Source: Caecitellus pseudoparvulus (Eukaryota; Bigyra: Bicosoecida). Taken from it: DNA of 47,639 bases. The position numbers and the translations under genes are program-made. The stretch is from positions 1-47,639 of the forward strand of contig CBFFRQ010000001.1 in assembly GCA_965644315.1 (NCBI GenBank), given 5' to 3'. Shown piece by piece: positions 36,627-46,400 of the stretch; the stretch's first letter is position 1, and every line of letters starts with the position of its first letter. The notes beneath the pieces are model-generated. The model searched no databases. It was not told the DNA's origin and saw only the letters and a list, made by a program, of their open reading frames with translations.

Positions 36627-38916
36627 TCAGGCTGGCGCAGTGGCGTGGCTGCTGGCTCCTGACTCCAGAGCAGGACGGGCACTGGCCTCCAGGCTGGGGC
36701 AACAGGCGCCCATGGTGATGTCGCTGCCTTCCGGCAACACCTCCATGATCGGCGCGTCGTCCCTCACGTGGGATGGGCCCATGCAGAAAACAGCTGGCTT
36801 GGAGGGTCGCCGCCGCCAGTCCTGCATGTCAGCCTGCAGCCACTCCAGCTCGGAAGGGGGGAGGGACTCCTGCACGCCCTGCACGACTCCCATCAAGCGC
36901 AGGGCGATGTTGCGGCGCGTGGGGTCGGCTGGGCAGCCGGGCGGCGGCTGTGAGCTGTCCAAATGCCGCTTGAGAGCGGAGTCACCCTTCAGCCGCATGG
37001 CAGGCTCAAGCACGAAGGTAGACAGCCCAGCAAACATCGCACGCGCATGTTTGTCAATGGAGAGGTCCTTCAGCACGCGGAGGGGGTGCTTACCAGTCCG
37101 GCGCACGGCAAGGTGCATGTGCAGGGGCGTGTCTGACGAGGGAACTGAGAGAGCTTCCAGCACGCCCACAACGCGCTCCATGTGCTGGGAAGAAGGCACA
37201 GGGGGGAGCTGTCGGGCAAACATGACGTCTGAGAAGTAGTGCGTGACTGCCAGGGGCGAGCCGTCGCGGTAGCGCTCCAAGAACTGCGTTTCGACGCCGT
37301 AAAACGACACCGAGGGTTGGTGTCCAGAATCGGCAGGTGTGGGTGGCAGGGCACGCAAGAACAAGCCCTCAAACTGAAAGGCAGAGAGGCCCATGTTCTG
37401 TGCTGCGAGAAGCGCCAGACAGCGCGGTAGCAGTGCGTCAGGGTGGAGAAATTTCTGCCCGTCCTGCATCATGGCCACAGCCGGCGGCATGAACTGCCTC
37501 GCCGCCTCCTCCGCCACACTGCGCTTGGCATCCATGGAAGGCCAGTGCTGAGCGCCGAACAGGTCCAACGCCTTCTCGCTGACAGAGTGAAAGTACGAAG
37601 ACAGTCCGTCTGGCTCCAGGCAGTGCGAAAACGCTGGAAAGTGCAAACACCGCACATGTTCATGAAACCGACTCGAGACGCTCCACGGCACAGGCGCCAG
37701 CTCGTCACGCCCCAGAGCTGCGAGAAAGCCCTCTGCGTCAGCAACCACCTCCGCGTCCGCTGAAGACAGCACGCTGGGCAAGTGTGGCCAGCGCCCAAAC
37801 AACACCTCCAACGGCACAGTCTGCATGCCAGCACACTCTGCAACGGTTCCTGCAGGCTCATCGTCGCCGCTGGCGCTCTGCTGCGCCCCACCTGGAACAC
37901 TCTGCACTGCTGCGTACCCAGCAGGACACACCGCCACCTCGTCATCCCAGTGCAAAGCGCAGAGCGTCGCTGCGAAGCCGGCGTACGTCAAGTGCACTGC
38001 ATCAAACCGCAGGGACGGCAGTGCCAGCTCTTGACTCGAACGCAGCCCATTCACTGCCCCCAGCTGCCGCTGCAGCTGCAACGGCCCTAACCACGCAGCT
38101 ATGGGTTCCACGAGGCGCACCGGAAGGGAGCGACCTGGTCCGGGGCCGGAACTGAAACGCAGCAGAGTCGCGTCGTTCCCCGAACGCAGCAGCGTGTCTA
38201 GGTGCCGCACCAGCTGCACAGGGTCAATGCCTGCTTCAGCTGCCTGCTTCAAGAAGTACCCCGTGTTGAACCGGTGCTGGGGCTTGTAGTGCTGACTGTG
38301 GCGCCAGCGGCCAGCAGCTCGCACCAGCTTGTGATCTGGAGCGTTTCCACCAGCTCCAGGGCTGCTGGAGGCGAGGCTGGAAGCAGAGCTCCAGTCACCT
38401 AGCCCCTCCTCAGGGTCGGATGTCGTGATAGAGGGTTGGGAACTCGGCGTGTCGTGTGCAGGGAGAGCATGCGGCGTGGCTACTGGGTGCTCAGCTGAGC
38501 CAGCTGCTTGCTTGGGCACCAGCGCTGCCCGCGCCTTCCAGTTCGCCTTGCGACGGGCCTGCTTCCGCGCGGCATCCCCGTCCTCACACACTATGCCCTT
38601 GGACTCGCAACGGGCGCAAGGTCGCTGTAGGGAGCAGGGAGTAGGGCACGGTGGTGCACGCAACGCGCAAATTCCGCAACACGCTCACCTTCCCGTCACA
38701 CTTGCGCTTCCCCCTTTGACATGCCAGACAGCTCGAACCTGGAGCGAGACGGGTATGGTGTGCAGTATGCTTGAGCGCCACTGCAGCCTCTTGGCCATCG
38801 TCAACATCAGGCTGGGCCGCAGCAGAAGATCGTGGCGCTGCGAGCAGCCCTGTCTGGACTGAGAAACGCCCCTCGCCGAAGCTCTCCAGCACGCCACCCC
38901 GAGGTACAGCGAGCAT
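36627..38916 (-). CDS. Zn2Cys6 (fungal-type) binuclear zinc-cluster putative transcription factor
   Basis: Exons in order 38916-38689 and 38624-36627 with a 64-nt intron give 741 residues. A Zn2Cys6 cluster is completed by splicing: CLACQRGKRKC in exon 1 and CARCESKGIVC in exon 2, giving C-x2-C-x6-C-x5-C-x2-C-x7-C with the basic RGKRK loop. This is the GAL4-type DNA-binding domain, best known in fungi but also found in some protists. Downstream is a basic segment (ARKQARRKANWKARAA), then Ser/Pro-rich linker and a large mixed region without a recognised regulatory domain. A patch RRTGKHPLRVLKDLS lies near residue 610. The start at 38916 (MLAVPRGG) is preferred; the frame is open to 38997. Nuclear DNA binding is likely, targets unknown. 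Confidence 0.85.
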
Positions 38917-39403
38917 CGTCAGAAGCTTCTGGATGTGGCTGGTGTTTGTGCGGCTGCCCACGTGCCGCAAGGAGTGATGGCTCCGGCAATGCTGCAAGAG
39001 CCGTCAGATCCACTTCACTTCACGGCGTGTTGGGAGCTGCAGAGCAGGTCCTGGTGTGTGGATTCGAATGCAAACGCAGGACGAGGCTGCTTGTCACTGA
39101 TGGAGAGGCTAGGGCGTATGTGATGTGCTCGGCTGTGTGCATTGGTTGTCTGGAGCTGCTGAGCCGCTTCGACTGATTGCCTGGACAAACCGTGAACCGA
39201 TGCATGTGGACAAGCAACAGCCATGCACACACCCATTCACGAAAGTGGCAGCCTACAGGCGTCCGCACATTCTGAATGTGCTGCCCCCGTTCCTTGCGTC
39301 AATCGCGCCGAGGCTGTGGAGTGCCAGCCCGTCACGTAGGTCCTGAGACGCTTGTCTCAAACTAGGCCAACGTGCTGCTGCGCGCTCCAAAGACCATTCA
39401 CAG
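38917..39403. other. Intergenic region with no recognised gene
   Basis: 487 bases between the promoter side of the Zn2Cys6 gene and the 3' end of the next minus-strand gene. Short frames exist on both strands, without motifs or convincing composition. It should carry the Zn2Cys6 promoter. Confidence 0.4.
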
Positions 39404-40186
39404 TCAGTCCTGGCTGGAAGGGGTGTCACCTGCAGCCGCTGCTGCTGCAGTGGACGCTTCGGCTTCGGGCGGAGTCTGCAGCGCAGCCTTTGCGCCAGGC
39501 GAAGTTTGCACGAGCAGCCCGAGAGCCTCGGCCTCCTCCCAAACCCGAAGCAGCTCGTGCTTGGCAGTCAAGATCAAGTGCTTCGCAATGCCTTTGTACC
39601 CGTCCGTGGGCAGTCCCTGCTCGAGAGCCAACGGCACTGCATACCGGAAACGCAAGTGCCCTTCGTGCGGATTGACTTCTGCGGTGCCTTCCTCCAAAGT
39701 GCTATTCAAGTCAGCCAGCCAATCAAAAACGTCCTGCCATCGAGATGGACGCACTCGCACATCGCTTGCCGGACTGGCCATCACAGACAGCAGCGCGTCC
39801 CTCACGACCGACACGGCAACGCAGAATGCGCGCCCATCCTCCTCGAAGCACACCAGCAAGCCCCCCTCCTCCGTGCTCTCGTACAGCAACGAAAGCTCAT
39901 CCAAAGCCTGTGCTATGAGGATTCTCCATTGCCGTGCAGTAGCCAGAACGATCGCCTCGTGGACGTACGTCTGAAGCCACACGAAGGAGTGGGCAGTGCC
40001 TCGAACTGTCTGTGCAAGCCCCAGCCATTGCTCACGACTTTGTATGACGACTCGAAAGATCCAAAGGAGAAAACTTGAGTGGCTCGACCCCTTGAAGACT
40101 CAGGATAGGCGTGGACTTGGTGTTGTGTCTTGGAGGAACTTGTGCCAACTCTCAACTTCAGCAGAAGCTCGTCGAAGACCACCCAT
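39404..40186 (-). CDS. Unrecognised 238-residue protein, two exons
   Basis: Exons 40186-40140 and 40073-39404 with a 66-nt intron (GTTCCT...CTCAAG) give 238 residues. The intron removes an in-frame TGA and restores the frame. The N-terminal helix across the splice (WHNFLLWIFRVVIQ) recalls the FLxWLRVVI segment of anaphase-promoting-complex subunit APC4, but the APC4 WD40 part is absent and what follows (WLQTYVHEAIVLATARQWR) does not confirm it. The C-terminus is Ala-rich. It may be a short unknown protein, a truncated gene, or lack unrecognised upstream exons, since a possible acceptor (GCGCATAG) precedes the start Met. It is divergent from the FG-GAP gene 220 bp away. Confidence 0.5.
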
Positions 40187-40406
40187 TCCTCCACACTATG
40201 CGCAAGCAAACCTAACCCACACAATGATGACCAAGTGAGAGTCAGATCTCTCCATGGATTTCAATGTTCCCCCCCACTATCGATGTAAACCGCGTCACCC
40301 GAGCAGCAAAGCGCGATAGCTTCTTTGCCGTTTCGTCGGAGCTGCACGAAACGACACCGACCGCGTTGGCTGACGCAGAAAGCGAGAGAGGGAGCAAGCG
40401 CGCACC
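40187..40406. promoter_or_regulatory. Candidate bidirectional promoter, small protein and FG-GAP gene
   Basis: 220 bp between divergent start codons. It should include both transcription starts. No element is called. Confidence 0.35.
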
Positions 40407-43400
40407 ATGCATCGTTCCTTGTGCATTGCACTGCTTTTTCTATCTTGGGCCCTGCAAGTTTCTTCAGGGGGGCTCTACGTCGAGCAGCATGGCTTGCCGT
40501 CGGCTGGCGGGAGTGCTTGCGACAGAAATGCGCCAGTGAACTCTGCTGCACGATGTCTTGCACGGCAGCCGACGCTGCATCGCGCATTTAGCGTGAAGCT
40601 CGGTCCCACCCATGCCACGAGCACTCCCCCACTGCGTCGAGCGCTGTTTCAGGCGCCTGCGCATTTGGGCAAAGGTGAGCGAGGTCGCTGCGCGCTCCTG
40701 GACACTGACTGCGTTCCCAGCCCACAGAGATGCACCAGCGCAAACTACTGCAATTTCTGTTGTACAGACTTGCCGTTTGAAGATGTCGACGCCATCCTGG
40801 ATCATGACGTCAACGCCATCAACGCCTCGCACCCTGCGCTGCTGGCGGCTGCTGCCGCCATCAACGCCAGCATGGCCATCTCAGGACTGGGCAGCGCCAT
40901 GGACCTCGGGGCAGACTACGACGGCGACGGGGCCCGGGACTGGATCCTGGGTGCGCCTCTACTTGCTGTGGGGGGACGGCGGGTGGGTGGCGTGTTCTTC
41001 CTCTCGGCAATGGGCGGTCCACGAGGCGTACCGGCTGAGCGCTTGTGGCAGGCTGGAGATGACTTGGCGGTGTCCAACGTCAGTATTGTGTCCCTGACCT
41101 CCACAGCTGGCAGTGCCAACATCTCAGAGCTGGGAGGCACCAGCTTCAAGCCTGCCTTTGGCGCGTCAGTGGCTGTGTTGGGGGATGTGGACAGCAACGG
41201 GTGGCCTGATGTGGCGGTGGGCGCGCCAGGGGACGTGTTCGGGAAGGACGCCAGCGGTGGGCGGGTGTTCATCCTGTTCATGAGTCCAGGGCCACGTGTG
41301 CTGCGGTACACTGTCCTGGACCGCAAGACTGTGCCTGGTCTGCGGCCCAGCGCTTACATCGGGCAAGCTCGCCTGGGCCACAGCGTCGTGGGGCTGCGCG
41401 ACCTGAACTCGGACGGTGTGCCTGACCTCGCCATAGGCGCGCGCACCACACGGCACACCTGGCTTCGGGTGCCGTTTGCCCGGGGCCCTGAGGTGCTGGT
41501 GGTATTCTTGGACCAGTACGGGCACGCCCGCAACGTGACACACCTGCACAACCTCGTTGAGGGCGGAGGACACCAGTACAGCCCCTTCAACCCCCAGGCC
41601 GAACACTGGGGCGAAAGACCACCCCGCAGGCCAGACGGCACGACATTTGATCGGCAGTACAACGAGCACCACGATGATTGGTTCGGGCTGAGTCTGGCGT
41701 ACTTGGGGCGAGGCGTGCTGGCTATTGGTGCTCCAGGCCGCCGCAACGCGGATCGCGCCATGCGCAGTCTGGACGGAACAGTCGTGTTGCTGACGTTGAG
41801 CCCCACTGGCATGCCTACACAGCTGCACTTGATTGACAACGGCGCCTTTCACGACTTGCAGCTGGCCAAGGCGGATGAGAACCCTCAAATTCGCAATGGT
41901 CTGGGCATGTCCTTGGCCGCTGTGCCGCCTGCCAACGGCGATGGCACGATGGACTTGCTCATTGGCGCGCCGCCCACTGCGCTGCTGGTGCCGTTGGATG
42001 ATGCCTTTCGGCCCAGTGGGGAGTACTTCAGCCTGAGCCACGAAGGCGTGCTGTGGCGCCCCAACGCGACTCTGGGGGACACCGTGCCATCTGCACTGCA
42101 GGGGCTGCGCGAAGGGTCAACTCCAGGCGCGTGGCAGACCTGGGCAGCTGGCATGGTGGCGGCCTGGACGAGGGATGCAGCGCCCCCTGCTCTGGCTGGG
42201 CGGGAGGCGGAGCCGCCACAGCTGAATGCTGCGCTGCAGCTGGCCATCAGCTTGCCAGGTGTGTTGTGGAGCGAAGAGCGACCCACTCGACAATGTGGCT
42301 CCTATTTGCCAACGTACTCGATTACTTGGACCTCGACTTCCCCTGGCTATTGTCCTTCCACGTCAACTGTTGATCCCGACAGTGCGCCTGAGTTTGCTGA
42401 GTCCATCCTCTTCACAGCCCTGCGCTTTCCTCCTGCACCAACACTGGCGTCGCAGTTGGGAGGCGACGAAGTGCAAGGGCCAGCTGTGCTGCTCACGACC
42501 CCCACATTCATTGCACCTGCCGTGGAGGAGGCTCTCCTTCCCAATACTAGCAATTCTGAATCGCTACCACTTCATGATCGCTGGGAGTACGCTGAGGAGG
42601 CAGTGTTTGGCTCCAGTGTGCTTGCGCTGCCGTTCTTGACCGAAGCGCCTTGGCCATCTTGGCTGGAACCTCAGGGTGACGGAGTTCCCTCTAACAATGA
42701 CAATCTGCCGTGGGAGGAGGGGCATGCAGGAGAGTGGCACAAGAAAGGCATACGCATCCTGATGATTGGCGTGGAATATATTGGAAATGTCAGTACTGGC
42801 ACAGTGGGGCTGCTGCAAGTGGCGTACGATGCGACCGCACGCCAAGTGATCGCATCCCACATGCTGGCAGTGAATCAGAGCGCTGTGAACTCGGAGACAC
42901 CGAACGAAGGCATAGCTGGAAGCTTGACAGGCTTTGGCCGCTGCATGGCGTTTGTGCGCTACCACCTCGACGATGGGCGGGACTGGAACGCGCCACGTGG
43001 AATGGGCAGGTTGCTGATTGGCGCTCCAGACACACAGCTGGCCAACTCCACACAGCAAGGAGCCATCGTATCGGTGAACTTGATTGGATACCAGGCCATG
43101 CCACAATCAGATTCAAGTGGCGGGACCCTAGTGGTCTCTCCCCAAATGTTCACGAGCGTTGAGCCTAACATCGGCCCCATTGCTCACGCAATGACTGTTA
43201 TCAGGAACCCGCAGCAGGACAGTCAGCAGCAATCTGAAATTGCTGTGATCTCTTCGCCAAGCTCAAACACCTCCACTCCGCATGCCGCACTTGTCTTCTT
43301 GGAGTCATTTGAAAGCGACACTTTTCGGCTTCACTGGCCGGAAGGTCCGCCGCCTGTTTGTTCGTCTGCGCCAGATGGCTTGACTCGCTTCGGCACGTCA

Positions 43401-46400
43401 GTGGAGTGGCTGGGAGGCAGCACCATTGCTGTGCTGGCGCCAGATGAGACGCAAGTGTGTGCCGGGGTTACACATGGCATCGGATCGGGGGCCATCTACA
43501 TCCTGTCCTTGTCCTTCATCACGGGCTCTTCCCTTGCCCAAGTGCAGACCTGGCACCGCATCTTCGCACCAGCCATGGCACCCTCGCCTGGAGCGGGCTT
43601 CCCAGCCCGCATGCTGCGACTTGCAGCGGCACCGAGTTTTGCCCAGGACGGCACTCCAGACTTGCTCATCACGACAAGCGGCACTGCAGCGCTGCCACAC
43701 GCTGACAGTGGCTTGCAGGAGGCTGTTCGCACTCCAAACTCAGTGTCAGCACAGTACTGTGTGCTGCACCTGGACAGCCAGTTCAAGGTGCCGACGTCTG
43801 TGTTCTCGCGCCCTGTGACGTGTGTGCAGGAAGGCATGCCAGGCGCTGTGCCGTCTCACGCTGTCGTTTACGGCTCCAGCTCAGCTGTGTTGATGACTGG
43901 CTTGAACGGGTCAGCACCACATCCAGGACTTGCCACTGCACTGCCGCTGGGCGATCCAGATGGCAACGGAGCGTTGGATGTGCTCATGATGTTGCCAGGC
44001 ATGGGCGTGTTCTCGTTGCTGCCGAATGGTACCGTGAACGGCACTGCGGCGCCACACCAAGGCGCGATGATGGCAGGTGAGATCGTGCAGCCTGGGTGGG
44101 GCTACATCCCTCGTGCATACGGCCCGCCTGGAGGCGGCTTTGGTGTTTCGTACGACGAGCAAGCCGAGTTGGCGACGCGGATTGACCCGTTGACTTGGGC
44201 GCCAGCGCACAAGGCTGACTACAACATGGCGCGGCTGTACTTGGCTGCAATGGGCAAGCGCATGCGAGGGTGCTGGGAGACAGGATCGCATTCGTTTTCG
44301 CCAACTACTCGAACTGAATATGCCAACCACATTGCTGACTTGCCCTCTCGCCTCAGAATGCGAAGAGGATTGTTGAATAGCGCCCTGAGTGAGATAGAAT
44401 CTACCGAGTGGATCAGTGAGGATGGAGCTCTGACTTTGCAGGCTTGGGTGGGCTCTGTAGAAGGGCCCGCAGACATGGACACGGTTGGAGCTGCACTGCT
44501 GCATGACGGCGAGGGTGATAGATTCTCTTATGTTGAACGGAATATGGAGGGCTCGGTGTTGCTGTCAGCAAGTGGTGAGAGCAGCTCCAGCTACAGCAGC
44601 TCTGGATCGAGCAGTGAAGGTGCTGAGGGTGAGGTGTGGACATCCACATGGCGGGATGGAGAGGCAGTGTTTCGGAACGTGAGCATTGTGGCTGACGGGG
44701 AGGAAGTGCTGCTGGGCTCTCAAGTCTGCCATGTCCGGAGCAAGCCGTTGGAGTGTGAGGAGGGCGGTGCGCTGTGTCTACACCGCTTTGCTGTTCTGTG
44801 TGGAGAGTTCAAGGAACCCCAAAGGCTGGCACGGCAGTTGTCACCCGCTGTGTTTCGCAGCACTGTGTATGTTGGAAGCCCTGTGTATGGCTACCGCGTT
44901 GAGCGGACGGCTGACAGCTTGCAGTGCAACTTCTGGGAGTCCAACCTGAACTCCAGGTTCAGCTCCACCACCACCCAGCTGCTGCAAGGCGCCACAGACA
45001 AGTACCGGCCTGGCAACTCCATGTTCCCAGGGGCTTCAGTCAGTGCAAGCAGCTCTGCCACGAATGTGAAGGCCCTGCACCAAGCCAGCGCATACTCCCT
45101 GGGCATGGCCATGGCACCCATGCACGACTTCGATGGAGATGGAGTGGCTGAAATGCTTGTGGGAGCTCCCCTGGCGGGTGAGATCGGCCGAGAGTATGGA
45201 TTAACCAATCTAGGCGAGGAGCAGCCCCAACTGCGTCGTTCCAATGTTGGCGCGGTGTTCATGGTGCACATGGTGCCGGGGAATCAGTCTGAAGCAGGCA
45301 CCAAGCAAGCTGTGAGGACTCCTCGCGAATGGAACAGCGGCGAGTACTTTTATGGCTCCACCGGCACCACATCCCAACACGCGAATGCGGAGCCTGGGAA
45401 GAAGGTGCTGGCAGATGGCATGTACCGTGTGGGGCACTTTGACCGCATCGGGCGACACAGCACAGGCGGACACATGCACCTGGAAGACGGGGATGCTGCC
45501 AGCACTCTTGACATCGGAGCGGAAGGGGCGCAGCTTGGCTGTGCAGTGGCGAATGTGGGCTGGAACAACCACTCTGGGTCGCCCAGACTGACCATGGCGA
45601 CGGGGGCTTCAGGCATCGCAGCGCTGACAGGCACGTACAGCAGCTCTGTGAACGGGCGTGGTGCTGTGCTGTTGCTGGACTTCTCGGAAGCAGGACTGTT
45701 GGTGGACTGGAGCTATATGGATGTGTTGGACGTGCACATGGAACACTCAGCTGCCTTGCCGCCTGTGCATCCGAAGGACCGCTTCCCAGTCAGCCTGGCT
45801 GCAGCTGGCGACTTGGAGGGCGACGGCACTGTGGACGTCGCAGCAGTGTTCCACGACGGCTCGACACGCAAGCGCTACATCGTGCTGCTGCACCGTGATG
45901 CGAACGGCACCTTCAGCCACAGCTCCCTCATCGCGCCTGCCTCCATCCCTGGCCTGCCGCCATCCTTCACAGCGTACAGTGCACGGCCAGAGATGGGGTT
46001 CGGGGACAGCATGACGTATGTGGGGCGCGGCGTGGTGGCGATCGCGCTGTGGCGAGCCAGTCCACGTGTTCTGGATAAGTTCAACTCTTCGGCACCAAAC
46101 CCAGCAACACCGTACGGAGCATCAACAAGCGGTGCAACGACCCTCTTTCGCCCACAGCACATGAAGGCCGAGACGTCACAAAGTGCAGCCGGACTCTACT
46201 CTGAAAACCACCACCCTGTGACTCGAGAAGGCAAGGGCATGTTGATGCTTGTGCGACTTGGCAGGAATGGCACCGCGCTGAACGCGAGTCTGCTGCAGGA
46301 GAATGACATCCGGCCCTTCGGCATCGATGTGGGTGGCACCACTGTAGGCATCGGGCTGTCCGGGCTGCACCCAGAGCTGCTGTATGGGCATGTGGGACCG

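Noticed and set aside
40074-40139. In-frame TGA as a selenocysteine codon in the 238-residue gene
   Set aside because: A 66-nt intron of normal length removes the TGA and keeps phase, and no selenoprotein context is seen.
41166-42041. 291-residue open frame on the minus strand
   Set aside because: Opposite the FG-GAP gene, whose own frame carries clear calcium-loop motifs; the minus frame has none.
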